Shown: positions 1-13,492 of the stretch, one piece after another | Position numbering within the stretch: position 1 is the first letter of the stretch | Layout: the number at the start of each line of letters is the position of its first letter | From: Chionomys nivalis | Lineage: Eukaryota; Chordata; Mammalia; Rodentia; Cricetidae | Length of the DNA: 64,000 bases | Assembly (NCBI RefSeq): GCF_950005125.1 | Contig: NC_080095.1 | Coordinates: forward strand, 7,535,701 to 7,599,700 | Direction: 5' to 3' | Notes under the pieces: model-generated | Database searches by the model: none | Told to the model about the DNA's origin: nothing | What the model saw: the letters and a program-made list of their open reading frames with translations, nothing else | Program-made: the position numbers and the translations under genes

Positions 1-2279
1 AGCCTCAGCTGACAGCAGCACATTAGTCCATCTGCTTCTCAGCGCTATGCCTTCCTCCTACAATTTAGGGGTTTGAGAGTGGACCCAGTTTTCCTGTTAG
101 CCTCTGTGGATTCCTATACACTATTTGTTTCAGAGCCCTGGCTTCCTGATACACAAATGAAGTCCCTTTTAAAAATTATTCAGAAATGAGAATCTGTTGC
201 TAAGATTTTTGTTGAGGCCCAAATCTGTGAACCTAGTTCCACCTTGTCTGAAAGTCAGAGAGTTTTTGCTTGTCCAAAATTGTTGATAAGTGCAACTGTA
301 CATCCTGACTGAGGGTGTGGTTACTTGGTCCTTTTGACATCAAGATGGTCCATATAGATAGATCCACTCCACCCTGACCAATGATCAGGATTTTCAAGCA
401 TAACTCAGCTCCTCATTTTAAAATTGGAGTTTTCACCTTGGGAATATCTGTCTTCAGCCTACTTGGTCTAGGGTGAGTTCACTGCCTAAACAACAGAGTG
501 CTAATGACTTGATGTTACAGTATTGCAGCAAAAAAAACTGTTCCAGTTGTCTTAGTATCATGTTAAAGCAGCTTTTTGTCTTCCTCCCCCTGTTGTATTG
601 GGTTATAAAAGTCTATGAAAAATTAAATGCAGGCAAATTTCAGTGTTCACTGGATCTCTCTTCTGATACTATCCTATGCTTCTATTTTATTATTTTCATG
701 CATGTATTCATACTCATTACTGACTTTTCTAATCTTCATGTCCCTACCCTGGTAAGTGCTAACTTTTCTGAAGCTGATCTACATCAGTTTTTTAAGTAGT
801 AAGGGTTTCTTGTTCCTAACCCAGGTACTTTAGAGATGTTTTTGCACTCAGTCTTTGGCCTCAAATTCCCCAAAGAGCAGATTCCAAATTATTACAACCT
901 TCAGCAAATGACTGGATATTTGGAAAATTGGCATTACTAGACAAACATTCATAAATTTAATCATTGGCCAAAGTGGCATCATGTAAATCACAAAATAACT
1001 CAGGCTATCACCAAGGCTATTGGTTGCTCTTTCACAATCTGATGGTAAAACCCTATTGTTAAAGACAATACTTATATATGTTATAGGACATGGAGAATTT
1101 GAGTTGGTATCTTACTGGAGGTCTTATCTACTGACTCAAAAGCGTAGAAGGTACTTCATATTCTCTCAGAGGAGAAGTGTAATAATAAACGTAACAACAA
1201 AATATGACCCACAATTCTGATCTGCCTGTTAGTTATGCTTGTGTATTCATTAGTGGCACAAATATTGGGTGAGTAATCAGCCATTCTTTGATTGGTCCAT
1301 GAATGTAAACCATGCTTGAAACTACTAGAACATTCTAGATCTTGTATTGAATTTGCTTATGGGAAACCCAATATTATGTGAAAGCTATGGTTTTCCACTT
1401 GTGTGGTATGACCTCTTTGGGAATTGAACAACCCTTTCACAAGGGACAAAGAACTCTTTCACAGAGTTCATATCAGGTACCTTTCAAGTCTGATATTTAC
1501 ATTGATTCATAGTGGAAAATTACAGTTACATAATAGCAACAAAATAATTTTATGTTTATGGTGTTACTACAACATGAGGAAGTATATTAAAAGGTTGCAG
1601 CAGTAAGAATGTTGAGGGCCAGTGTACTAAAGGAATAGAACGATAAAATAATTCTCAATGATATGCCTGTGTATGCATATTAATCTGTGCTTCACACAAG
1701 TAACATTAGTGTAGCTTCTTCTTTCAGAATGTGGGAAATAACATAGAGAATCTCATATGGACTATCTATAGAGCATGAGCAATATTGGACCACTCAGTTA
1801 TAAATGTGTTGTGTTAAACAAATGTCATCCTCAGGACCCAAGGACAAATGTAGAACAAGAGCTAGAAAGACTTTAAGAGCCAGCGGTGTTGAATGAGTTG
1901 ATGGAAACAGTCTCTTCCAGACACAATAGGACTGAAACACATATGAACTCACTAGACTGTGGAAGTAGATACAGGGCTTGCACATGCTCTAACAACATGG
2001 CATTCTTCTGCAAAGAGGGGAAATAAACAGGACTCCCAATCCTAATGAAGAAACTATCTGCAATTGGTATGAACATGCAAAGAAAAATTAGTGCACTTCA
2101 GAGGAATTTAATTGGCTCAATTAAACATACTTCCCAGTAAGTCTTATAAAACACCAATAAATCATACAGAGGTATTTTTGTAGATGTTTCTTTAACAACA
2201 TAAATTTATTCAGGCAATTTCTTGTCTTGCTGGTATTTTGTTCATATATTTTGGTTATTTGTTTTTGTGTTTTAATGAA
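1..2279. other. AT-rich intergenic DNA, nothing recognised
   Basis: I see no V segment, RSS, SINE or LTR in this stretch. The open frames are short (about 60-108 codons), start at random ATGs and show no domain. It may be old, diverged IGHV flanking sequence or decayed repeats. Confidence 0.5.
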
Positions 2280-2659
2280 TGATGTAGGTGGGTCATCTTT
2301 CCATCTGTTGCTTTCATTGGTTAATTAATAAAGAAACTGCTTAGGCCCATTTGATAGGCCAACCCTTAGGTGGGTGGAGTAAATAGAACAGAATGCTGGG
2401 AGAAAGAAGCCGAGTCAGTGAGTTGCCATGATTCTCCCACTCCAGACAGACACAGGTTAAGATCTTTCCTGGTAAGCCAGCTCTTGGTGCTACACAGAAT
2501 ATTAGAAATGGGTTAGATCAATATGTAAGAGTTAGCCAGTAAGAGGCTAGAACTAATGGGCCAAGCAGTGTTTAAAAGAATACAGTTTCCATGTAATTAT
2601 TTTGGGTAAAGCTAGCCGGGTAGCGGTGGGAAGCAGCCCCGCCGCTCCCATCTTCGACA
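2280..2659 (+). mobile_element. Solo LTR of a cricetid class II-type ERV
   Basis: This 380-bp element begins TGATGTAGG and ends CGACA, giving the usual TG...CA termini. It is flanked by a perfect 6-bp target duplication, AATGAA (2274-2279 and 2660-2665). Two relatives lie at 20581-20969 and 21251-22321. There is no internal retroviral sequence, so it is a solo LTR left by recombination. The 6-bp duplication fits class II (ERV-K-like) elements. The family name is not certain. Confidence 0.85.
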
Positions 2660-2665
2660 AATGAA

Positions 2666-3690
2666 TCTGTATGTGTGAGAGAGAGACAGAGATAAACATT
2701 AAGAGAGACAAAAAAAGATGGAGTTGTTTATTAAAGATTGAAAGAAATAAAGGCTGTGCAATTCAGCTAAGAGAGGTGAGGAGGATCTATAAGTAGTTCA
2801 GAAAAAGAATAAGTATGGTCAGAGTGTATTGCTTAAAAATATTTTTTCACTAAAAAATTCAAATGAGGCACATTAAAATCTCCCTCCAAAATTGTGTATT
2901 GAATTTTTCAATAAATGAGGATATTGTGTATTGACTAAACATGTTTATTAATGTCTCTGGCATGCACATGAACAAGCTAGTTGGATAGATTCCAATTTCT
3001 TGTCATTTTCTTACTGAAATGTTGATTCCTTCTCTTATAATCCAGTAGAAGCTAAGAAGATTTCTAAATGTTTTACTGCTCAGATGTTTTATAACAACAT
3101 GTACAGAGTCACGATAGAAAATTGCTCCTTTCCAGATATTCTCAAGCATAGAAACTGTCAAATATATCTTTGCTACTGATATCAAAGATTACAATTCACT
3201 TTCCATTCACTTATTTCTCATTGGCTTACATGACATTGTCAGGACAAGATTTAAGGTCAGGTGCAAATCTCTAAGATTCAGACTCTTCCTACTGTTGGTC
3301 CATTTTCATTTTCTCTAACTCAAGTTGTGCTCATTATCCATTCTTGGAAACACAGACCTGTTTAAATACTAAGTTCAAAATTGTTTCAGCTTCTAAGCGT
3401 CACCTAGACCTGAGATGGATCAGTGTTTACTCATTCATATCAATGTTCTCACTCTCCTGTGCAATAATGTGCAATTATTTACTCTATTATAAAACAGTGC
3501 AAAGTGAGTGATTTACCATGAACAGAAGTGAAATGGATCATAATTCTTCAGTTGAGAAGGTTCAAGATATCACTATTTGCCAAAGACAAGGATTTTCTTG
3601 TTCTTGCTGATGCTGATTCATGAAATTTGTAATTTTTCCAAGATGAATAACCTAAATATCTTGTTTGTAACTGTTGATGGAGGACATTGT
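2666..3690. other. AT-rich intergenic DNA, nothing recognised
   Basis: This is AT-rich sequence between the solo LTR and the first duplication block, with a short GA-rich patch near 2677-2715. I see no gene, SINE or RSS. Confidence 0.45.
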
Positions 3691-5756
3691 ACAGCTCTCT
3701 AGAGACATATACAAACTTTTTGTCCTGCACCTGAGGTATCTGACCACTGAGGAAATCATGGTGTATCCATTTGTGAGCGAATCAGAGAGAGGAGATCAGA
3801 ACTAGGTTCCAGATATAATCCCCTTCAGAAAGCGTCTCACAAATAGTGCAAATGGTGCTCAGGCCCTTCAACAATGATTACAAGCATCAATACTAGCACA
3901 GTGACAAAGGAAACCCATGAGCATTCTGATCAGTGAAAGTGATCCCAGGCAGAGAAGCCTGAAAATTCACACAGTAAAGTGTGAGTGAGAATGCTAGATA
4001 TCAATGTGTGTATGTATTTTAAGGAAACCTTTGGCCAGCTCAACACACATTGCTGCAGCTCAGCCTGTATTGTGATCCTCACATTAGTTTAACTTAGGAA
4101 AAAACTTATGCCATCTTTTTACGATGTCACTGTGTCAAGGGTTTAGTGCATGAATCCAGTGATGAGAGGAAAATATCTTTGTAAATCAATATTGCTCAAT
4201 CAGCCAAAATTCCTTCACATTCATACTCATGATAGCCATTAGGTTCCCATGATACTGGGCTATGAAGCACACCATCATGCACATAACCCAGGAGAGTAGA
4301 GAGGCTGAAATCAAAGGGTCGCACCATCACCTCCTGCAGTACCCTGGATTGTAGGGATAACTGCTCCTCTACATGAAAAGAGAACTTGTCCTCAGGGTGT
4401 TTCTCAGTGTTCTGACACCCAGAGGACATCGTATAAACTCTGACTTGTGATTGAAGAAAAGTCATGCATTGGACTGGGCGCAGTTTCCTCTATCCTGCAA
4501 TATTAGATCCATATGATTTGTGATCCTGAAGTTAGAGCAAAACATATGTGAATAGCCTCACTTTCGATACCACATATTTCTGTTTAATTCTGTGAATGTC
4601 TGTTTCTGATATTTAATTAGATATGCATGTAAAAACTTATATATTGCTGTTAGCTTATCTCATTTTGGGAGCACATTCCAAAACATTTTTCATCAGTGAA
4701 AACATTCATCTCCTAAAAAGCTTTACTAACACATTCTCTGCCAGATATGGTCCAACCAGGTATACTTTTTCATACCTGAAATACCTGGTCTCGATATTTT
4801 CCATATCTGGTATTTGAACTGTTGATCATAACTGAATCAAGGTAGAATGGAACCATACTTATTAGCCCTGTCAAAACTGCAGCTTGTTAAACAGACTGAG
4901 TCATGGTATACATTCTGTTATTGTCCTCTTATCCATCCTGGTCTGTTATCTAACAGGCCTTGAGGACAAAGGGGAAGAAGTGATGAAAGGAAGCGGTGTA
5001 AGTGACCTTAAAGAAGAATGGAGACAGCCCTCTGGGAGACTGCATTTGATGAAAAAGCTCAAAGTTATTCCAGGATATGGCAATATGGAGAACTGGGTTG
5101 TCTGGGGAGATACAATATTTTGCATTAAGATGCAAGCTTCTATCATACAGTTAAATTAGTAGAATCACAGCCCTATCAAAATTTCTAGAGCACTTGCCTA
5201 ATTACTATGTGGGTCATCAAGGGAAGGATATTTGCAGGATATGTGTTAAGGGTAGTCCTTGAGATAACTACCAACATATTCACTATATTTATACATCCTT
5301 CTTAATATATTTTTCTGAAGTTGTTAACTGATCTATAGGTACCACATTGGTGCCTCTTGTTCTGTTGGCTCTTGTGTCTGGAAACAGGTGGGAACATGAA
5401 TTAAATTCAAGACTATGTGATTCTCTGACTTCAGGTGCTTTGCCCCAGGTATAGAATAATGAGGGCAGACAATATTCTGCTTTTTCCTGTGGTCACCATG
5501 TTACAAGGGGGAATTGCTAGAGTTGGATACATACAACTGTCACCAGGGTGAAACCTAGATTTGAGAGGGACACTGATAATTATATGGGCATAGCATAAAA
5601 TCAATTTCTGAAACATCTATTCAGCATTTCTATGTTAATCAGAAGCCATTTACATATGCAGCTGAACACTGTATTTAATGCCTAAGTTACAAATTAAACC
5701 ATACTGTGTAACTTCAGCGTAAGTCATGACATATCAACATGCAATGTAGCCAAGGA

Positions 5757-5770
5757 CCAGCAGGGGGCAC
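5757..5770 (+). promoter_or_regulatory. CTCF-binding motif, full consensus match
   Basis: CCAGCAGGGGGCAC fits the 14-bp CTCF core CCASYAGRKGGCRS at every position. It lies 3.7 kb upstream of V1 and points right, towards the expected D-J-C region. The same place in block B carries a near-identical site at 26822. CTCF sites in rodent Igh help loop V segments towards the recombination centre; occupancy here is inferred only. Confidence 0.65.
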
Positions 5771-8700
5771 AAAAAAGCTAAGAATCCCCATTAGAGATAT
5801 GGGGTGAAGTGTGGAGGGGATTCTTAATCCTCTGTGGTTTCCATTCTTAAAGTGTGTTAACTGACCTGCACCAGCTGTGACTGACATATGATGTTTCCAT
5901 GGTCATACATAATAGTTTACTTGTCAAACTCCACACGGGTTTGTATATTTTTTAAAATTTTATTCAGTTTTATTTACTTTATACAGTTTTTGAAAAAAAA
6001 TATACCATATATTCTGATTACTGAATCACCCCCAATTTCACACCCTCTCCTTCTCGCTGTAGAAAGCAAACAGGGAAAAAAGAAAAACTAAAATAAAAAG
6101 CATTTATGTAAGAATAAAAACAGGAACTTAGATACATATAACCTATAACAGCACTCAAAATGAAGAAATGTTATATAGGTTAAAGTTGAGTTATAATGTA
6201 CAATGTGAAATCAGAGAAAATATCTGTAAAATACTGCATTTATTCTGTGTTAGCCATTTCCTACTGGACTTGTGTCCAGTCCTGAATGAAGTGAGTACAC
6301 CCAATAATACTTCAACAGAGAAAACAAACATTTCCATTGCAAGGAAGTATCAATTATAGAACTTCTTGGTTAGGGGATGAAAGTCTGTGTCCTTGTTCTA
6401 CTCTGAACATTGGAACACCATTAGGATCAAATCTGTGCAGACTCGGCATGCTTTCTAGTCTCTGTGACTTCATATGTGCATCAGTCCTGTAGTGTCTGGA
6501 AGACACTCTTTCCTTAGAGTTATGTACCGCTTGTAGCTCTTAAGATTTATTCATATTTTAAATTCTTTCTCACAAACAAGGTCTAACTATTGAGCTAATG
6601 TAGACAAATAAAGACACTGGCAATACCTTATACTGTTTTCAACAAATCTGGATCCTCCCTGATTATTAAATCATAGAGAGCTGCCTTGTGCCCATACAGA
6701 GGTGTTCATTAAAAACTCATGGTTTCTGGGAGCAGAACAGTTCACCCACACAGCTATGTGTGTTCAAATACTCATTAGTTAATTAGAAACCAACTTTGTA
6801 ATAAACAGAAAATTCTCCCTACTGGGTAATTTTTTTTTGTGTAGCAAGGAGCTATGCAGCCAGAAAGGATAGAAAAGACATCAAGGATCTTATTCAGTAG
6901 CAGACATCATGGTCTAAAAATCTCATTCATAAGCTGTCTAACTCATATTTTTGGAAGCATCTCATCTCTTATATCCACAGAACATGATCAGGAAAACCAC
7001 AGGAGCAATGCTAATAACTGAATGACAAGTTTATCTACATATCACTAGTTTTCATACAATTTTCTTTAAAATATAATTTTGATAACAATACTGTATCCAC
7101 AGATCTTAAAACCACACCAAATCTGAACACAAATTCACTCATTTAACTACAATGATTTATTCTTACATCAACCTGTAAACAATCTTTCCCCAGCTCATGC
7201 CTGCTTTTGCTGTACTTTGTTTTATTATTTATAATCATTCTCAGGTAAAAAGAAAACAACAAAGTTGATTCAATCTATATTTCACTATGAGTTGAGGACT
7301 TTAGTTGTAGGGCATAGAGAAACCAACATTGAACTTAAGAGGAAATTCTCCCTGCTTGGTAAGTTTTCTAGTGCAGAAATGTGCTAACAGCCTGAAGGAA
7401 GAGAAAAGGCATCAATAATCTTACAAGTAGCAGACCTCTTGATCTACAATATCAGACTTCAGCTAAGATGTACCCACTAGTGCCTAGTAGTTATGTAATA
7501 ATGAACTACTTTCTACTTGAATTTGTGGTCAGATTCATAGGAAAGTATTCATCCTTGGTAAACATGTTAAAAATACCCATGACTGGATGTGACATAGTAC
7601 TTACCTAGTAGATCCTACTTGTATTGCTAATGGCCATATTGTCAAACTGTCTTAAAAATATCTATGTCTATTCCCAATAAGTTGATGCTTCTCTCAGCCT
7701 TAATCCCAGAATTTCTTTTGTGCTCAGTTTCATGATTAATGCAGACATTCATGACTACTCAAAGTGCTGAAAATGAATGTTTGAATACACATTCTCAGAT
7801 GAGTCATTTAACCTCTCACCTAAAGCACAATGATTATCACAAAGAGGCACTGGAAAGAATATAAGATCTAGAATATAGGGCAGAAAGTCATGGAATTCTA
7901 ATGTTACCACTAAACTTGACCATTGCACGTACGAGCTAACAGCCACTATAGTTTCCATCACAAGACATGAACAAATCCAGCCAAACACAGACAGACTGAA
8001 AGCCTGTGAAATTGCTGAGCATGTAAAGGTGTCTACTGGCAGTCTTGACAATACTTTTTGATGCAGCCATATGGTAGAATACAAATATTTAATTTCTTAA
8101 ATTGCCCCAGTGGTAAATGCATTGGTAAACCCTTGGTGCATTGTGCACTGCTCTCACCATTAAATAAAATACAATAATATTTTAAAATATTGCAACATGA
8201 TGAAGATGGACTCATGAAGGTCCACACAAACATGGAAGTCTGTTTGCTTTTCAAGACTGATGAGGAAAATATAATCACTTTTCTTTGTACGTGTTCTGTA
8301 GGTTCTCTATGTACTTGTGAATGATACAACCTCTATATTTGTATATAGCACTGATTGGACTCACTGTGTTAATGAAGAAAAGAGGTCAGAAATTTGGGAA
8401 AGAGATTAACTGGAAGGTCCCAAGTGGAACCAGAGGGAAATATTTGTGGTAGATTTGATCATAATATGTATCATACATCAATAAACTATTAAAGAATAAG
8501 CAAAGTCATCTTGAAAACCGAAACTATTTTAATATATGTTTAGAATTTTCACTCAAATTGATATTGTAGACTGTGTAAATTTCATGAAAATCTCTACTCT
8601 TTTATTTCCTAACCCACTTCTTTTTCCACTTATCATGATAAACAGTTTCTTTTAAACATTGTTATGTATTGGTATATATAATTGTTTTGTCACAAAATCT

Positions 8701-9354
8701 AAACACTAATAATGAAATAATCTTATAATATCTACATTTCTAAGGTGGTCTTTAAATAATATAGCTTTCTATAGTTGCATTGAATTTCCTGAGTGGAATG
8801 CTATTTCTTTATTCCCTTTAGATAAAATATTTCTATTGTATTGCATATATAAACACATTTTCTTGCTGGAATCATCTGTTTACAATTATATTTGTTTCCA
8901 TAATTCAGTTATTAGAGAAAAATAATGTAATAAACTTTGATATACAAATGTTTCTATGGCATGTTCCCTTATGGTCATTTCTGTCAGTTTTTATGTAACA
9001 AGATGCAAAGGCAAATATAAATTGCATGTATCTGAAAGGAAGCTACAAATTCTGAAAAAATTAGCAGGTTTTGGAATTACTAATGGCCATCATCTTCATA
9101 ATCACAGTCACCTCTTATAAATCAATCTGATAACCTATTGTCAAGGCGAAGTAACTGTTTGAGGCCTGAAATCAATTGAGATCTTAAGCCCTGGTGTTAT
9201 TTACAGAGGGTCTGCACAGTGCTCAGGGAAGAAGTATGAGATCATTTCCCCAGAAAGGATTACTATTTGAACCTCAACATCTTGCTACCTGACCCAGGTG
9301 CCCTCTAACTCCTTTTTCTCCAACTGGACTAGGGCCTTATCTTAGAAGTCCCTG

Positions 9355-9371
9355 CTCATGAATATGCAAAT
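9355..9371 (+). promoter_or_regulatory. IGHV promoter heptamer plus octamer (V1)
   Basis: The VH promoter heptamer CTCATGA (9355-9361) is followed two bases later by the octamer ATGCAAAT (9364-9371). The octamer binds Oct-1/Oct-2 and is required for B-cell V transcription. It lies 101 bp upstream of the leader ATG, the normal arrangement for IGHV1-type genes. No strong TATA box is seen. Confidence 0.93.
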
Positions 9372-9472
9372 TATATGAGCACAGGGTAGTTAGTTAATAC
9401 AGGGATGGACACACCATAACATCATATGATCAGTGTCCTCTTCACAGTCACTGAGCACACAAGGTCCTCACC

Positions 9473-9897
9473 ATGGGATGGAGCTATATTGTCCTCTTCC
9501 TATTGGCAGCAGTTACAGGTAACACTCTCCCCAAATACAGATTTCCTCTCTCTCATGTGACAATGGCATCCACTCTGCCTTTCTCTCTGCAGGTGTGAAC
9601 TCACAGATCCAGCTGCTACAGTCTGGGGCTGAGCTGGTGAGGCCTGGGGATTCAATGAAGATGTCTTGCAAGGCTTCAGGATACACCTTCAGTAGCTACT
9701 ATATGCACTGGGTGAAGCAGAAACCTGGGCAGGGACTGGAGTGGATTGGAAGGATTAATCCAGCAAATGGTGAAACTAAATATGCTCAGAAGTTCCAGGG
9801 AAAGGCCACACTGACTGCAGACAAATCCTCCAGCACAGCCTACATGGAGCTCAGAAGCCTGACATCTGAAGATTCAGCGGTCTATTACTGTACAAGA
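9473..9897 (+). CDS. IGHV1: Immunoglobulin heavy variable segment V1, IGHV1-like, apparently functional
   Basis: This segment encodes the variable domain of an antibody heavy chain after V-D-J joining. Exon 1 (9473-9518) gives a leader starting MGWSYIVLFLL. The intron is 9519-9592 (GT...AG) and exon 2 is 9593-9897. The mature part starts QIQLLQSGAELVRPG. It has the first cysteine in MSCKASGYTF, the tryptophan in MHWVKQKPG, then LEWIG, FR3 KATLTADKSSSTAY and the second cysteine in AVYYC, ending C-T-R. There is no stop codon or frameshift, and promoter and RSS are both present. FR3 KFQGKAT also recalls mouse IGHV14, so the subgroup is less certain than the gene type. Whether it is rearranged in vivo cannot be read here. 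Confidence 0.93.
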
Positions 9898-9935
9898 CAC
9901 AGTGTTGCAACCACATCCTGAGTGTGTCAGAAACC
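9898..9935 (+). other. V1 recombination signal sequence (23-RSS type)
   Basis: The consensus heptamer CACAGTG (9898-9904) follows the last V codon directly. A 22-bp spacer leads to nonamer TCAGAAACC (9927-9935), which matches 7 of 9 bases of ACAAAAACC. This is the RAG1/RAG2 recognition site that joins to a 12-RSS on a D segment. Much of the spacer recurs at V4 and V5. Confidence 0.92.
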
Positions 9936-10215
9936 CTGGAGAAGCAGGAAACTGCCCTGAGTCTGAGATGACAGAGAGATTAGCCTGGAGACTTGCTGAC
10001 AAATAATCACTATGAGTGTCCCTTTGTCTGTCAAATCAGGGTCTTTGTCATCTTTTCAAAAGAAATTCTGGGAAGGAAGTCATGCTGATTGAGGATGCCT
10101 CAGAGCTGACCATACTAGACAAGATTTTACCTGTGACCACCTCCATTAACATGATTTTTTTAATAAACAAAATAGGACAAACTGTAGCAATACATTATGA
10201 TATAAATATCTCTTA

Positions 10216-11464
10216 AATCTTTGGAACTGGAACTGTTGCTGTAGTAGATGAGAATAAGCTACCATCATGTCAGTAAAACACAAATCAACAGCATTTGGGC
10301 AAACTAAAGCCCCTTTCATAGTTCAGTTTGTTTCCTACATATAAAAAGTGGCAATTTATTGGAAGTTGGTCCCTATATATGTTGGATTAAGTTCTTTAAT
10401 CTCTCCTATGAAATCAAATAGTATGTCTTTAGTTACTGATACATTGTGGTCATGAATTGCCTTTGGCAGTAGCAATCAAACCTCTTACTCTTTTAGGATT
10501 AAGAATAGATCTGAGTGTCAAGCTGTGGAATCCTGAGGGTATAGAATCTGCTATTTTGGCAACATACTGGGCTTCTCCAAAGAAATCATTGGGGGCAGAG
10601 CAGTGGGATCCAACCTGGGACTATAAGAGGCCTGGTCCTGTTCATCAGCAGCCCTGATTGCTCATTTGCTTACTTCCTGAAATTGGATTATCTTTGTCAC
10701 CACATCTAGATTGACACTGATTGGAGCAGTGAAATTGCATTTCACATTTTGCAGATATATTAGAGGGAGGTTTACTATCCTGGGTTGATTGTCAAGTTTT
10801 TGTTTGTATTATTTTTGAGAATTTTTATTTCCCTCCACATTTGAAACATATAGGAATCACAAGGAAACTGCCAGCATCTGACCTTTTCATTCCTCTGTGC
10901 CATCATTTTGGCATGCTTGTATAAAACCAAGATTATTAAGAGAGGCATTAATTAGCAACTACACAATGAACCTTTGTACAGATAAAATTTGCATTTTAAT
11001 AAACAGAATAAAAAGTGAGGTGGGAGAAGCTTCTTTATTATCAATGTGCTGCTCTATAGCTTGTTGTAGATGACCTACAAAGTAATAAAAGGATCTGTAG
11101 GTTTTGTATATAGCGGGAAAGATGTTTTGGGAGTATTAATATCAAGAACTTTATTACAAGTTCTTATAGCAGTTTGAGTACTTTGATTGTTAACTGTCTA
11201 AGGGCAGGCAAGCTGTTGGGCAGCTGTTAAGAAATTACCTTGTCTGATAAACTGATGATAAGATTATTGTTGTTAAGGTATTAATTCTTTTGATATAAGA
11301 AGCAGTAGACAGGCAACCATCCATCCATTACTAAAGTCATAGTCCATACTGAGGGGTGATGAGAATTGTTTCCATATGGACTTGTCAGGCCAAGAGTATC
11401 CTTTTATACATATTTGCCATAATATCTTTATTTCTATAGAGAAATGACCCTCAAACCATCTCAC
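10216..11464 (-). mobile_element. Possible decayed ERV internal sequence
   Basis: There is no intact frame. A stretch near 11130-11170 resembles 37965-38010, which lies next to an LTR, so both may come from the same ERV family read on the minus strand. There is no LTR pair or clear pol/env motif here, so this is tentative. Confidence 0.3.
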
Positions 11465-13391
11465 TATAACATTTTTTGATATTAAAAATGATTTACTTAT
11501 TTTTTAAAGCCATTTTTTCTCATTTTACATACCATTCCCAGTACCACTCCTTCCCCTCCACCTCCTCCCTCCACCCACTTTCTCCCTCATTCCACTCCCA
11601 TTCATTCCTCCGAGAGGGTAAGGCTTTACATGGCGAATCAATGAAGTCTAGCACATTGCTTGTTGGCAGGACTAACTCTCTCCCCACAAAAGCCCTTCTC
11701 CCCTCCACACACACTCCCAACTCTATCAGAATATCAAGTCTACTTCTCCTTCTCAGGGTAGTCTATGTATGTTTCTCTTAGTATTCTCTAGGGTCATGAA
11801 TTACAGGCTCGTTATTCTTTGCTTTACAACTCCTATCCACTTATGAGTGAGTACATTCCATGTTCATTTTTTGAATCTGGTTTATCTCACTCAGGATGTT
11901 TTCTTCCACTTCTGTCCATTTGCATGCAAATTTCATGATGTAATTTTTATTTTTACCTCTGAGTAGTACTTTACTGCATAAATGTACCACATTTTCATTA
12001 TTGATTCTTTGGTTGAGGGGCATCTAGATTGTTTCTATGTTTTGGCTATTACAAAGGATGCTGCTGTGAGCACAGTTGGACAAATGTCCCTATAGTGTGA
12101 TTAAACATCCTTTGTGTATATGTCCAATAGTGATATTGCTGGGTCTTGAGTTAGGTTGATTCCCAATTTTCTGAGAAATCATCATCCTGATTTCCAAAGT
12201 AGTTGATCAGGTTTGCACTACCACCAGCAATGGAGGTGTGTTCCTTTCACTCTATATCCTCAGCATAAACTGTCATTAGTGTTTTTGATCTTAGCCATTC
12301 TAACTTGTATAAGATTGTATGTCAGAGTCATTTTGATTTGCATTTCCCTGATGGTTAAGGATGTTGAACATTTCCTTAAGTATCTTTGGGCCATTCCCAA
12401 TTTTTCTATTGAGAATTCTGTGTTTATATCTGTACCCTATTTTTAATTGTCTTATTTGGTATTTTGATGCCTAGTTTCTTGAGTTCTTTATATATTTTGG
12501 AGATTAGTTCTCTGTCTGATTTGGGGTTGGTAAAGATTTTACCCATTCAGTAGGCTGCCTATTTGTCTTATTGTCTATGTCCTTTGTTGTACAAAATCGT
12601 CTCAGTTTCAGGAGGTGCTATTTATTTATTGTTGATCTCTGTGTTTGTGCTACTGGTATTATATTTAGGAACTGGTCTCTTGTGCTCATGCATTTAAGGA
12701 CACTTCCCACTTTCTCTTCTATTAGGTTCAGTGTGGCTGGATTATATTGTAATCCTCTTGAACTTGAGTATAGTATATGGTATAGATATGGATCTATTTT
12801 AATTATTGTATATGCTGACATGCAGTATGACAGCACCATTTGCTGAAGATGCTTTCTTTTTTCCATTGTATAATTTAGCTACTTTTTGAAAATCAAGGCT
12901 CATTGGTGTGTGGATTAATATCTGGTTCTTTGATCCAATTCTCTTGATCAGCCTGTCTCTTTTTATGCCAATATCAAGCTGTTTTCATTACTATTGCTTT
13001 ATAATAGAGCTTGATGCCAGGGATGATAATGCTTCTGGGAGTTCCTTTAATGTATAAATTGTTTTGGATATCTTGGGTGTTTTGTTTTTTGTATTTATTT
13101 GAATATTGCTCTTTCGAGATTTGGGAAGAATTGTGTTAGAATTTTGATGAGGATTGCATGGAATCTGTAGATTGCTTTTGGTGGGATTACCATTTTATTA
13201 TGTTGGTCCTACCTATTCAAGAGCATGGGAGATCTTTCCATTTTCTGATATCTTCTTTATTTTCCTTTTACAATGACTTGAAGTTATTTTGGAACAGGTC
13301 TTTCAGTTCTTTAGTTAGTTTTACCCCAAGATAATTTATGTTATTTTTCGCTACTGTTAATGGCGATGTATCTTGATTTCTTTCTCTGCTT
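11465..13391 (-). mobile_element. 5'-truncated L1 (older copy)
   Basis: The 3' UTR lies on the left (pyrimidine-rich on + at 11540-11600), and the ORF2 carboxyl region runs to 13391. It aligns by eye with the same part of the L1 at 40427-47267 but is more diverged, and all reading frames are broken. Its right end abuts a T-run that starts a separate retrocopy. Confidence 0.85.
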
Positions 13392-13492
13392 CTTTTTTTT
13401 TTCCCATATAACTCACGGTTCACTTTATTCTTTCTCAAGGCACTGGCATACAACCACACCCGAGTCACCATGCCCACCACTTCTGATGGGAC
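13392..13492 (-). mobile_element. Short processed retrocopy of unknown mRNA
   Basis: Read on the minus strand, about 85 bp ends with an AATAAA signal followed by about 20 bases and an A-run (T-run 13392-13402 on +). This is the layout of a retroposed mRNA 3' end. It sits between two L1 fragments. The parent gene is not recognised. It could instead be an unusual SINE-like tail. Confidence 0.4.

Larger units (their letters stand above)
3700..10215 (+). repeat. IGHV duplication block A (contains V1)
   Basis: This block is a diverged copy of the blocks around V4 (about 25240-33630) and V5 (about 47840-53255). Matching landmarks recur in the same order. These are the stretch at about 3750-4130 (matches 25260-25600 and 47880-48030), the CTCF-like site at 5757 (matches 26822), and a stretch at 5830-5910 (matches 26885-26965). 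They also include a stretch at 7290-7420 (matches 29250-29330 and 50190-50300), the V promoter region from about 9060, the V segment, and the downstream flank to about 10215. Limits are approximate because they were judged by eye. Confidence 0.7.

Noticed and set aside
4196..4465. 89-codon minus-strand frame in block A
   Set aside because: The corresponding parts of blocks B and C are not open in this frame, and no family is recognised.
11934..11941. ATGCAAAT octamer, as in VH promoters
   Set aside because: It lies within the ORF2 end of an L1, where TTTGCATGCAAA recurs in many copies. No leader or V exon follows.
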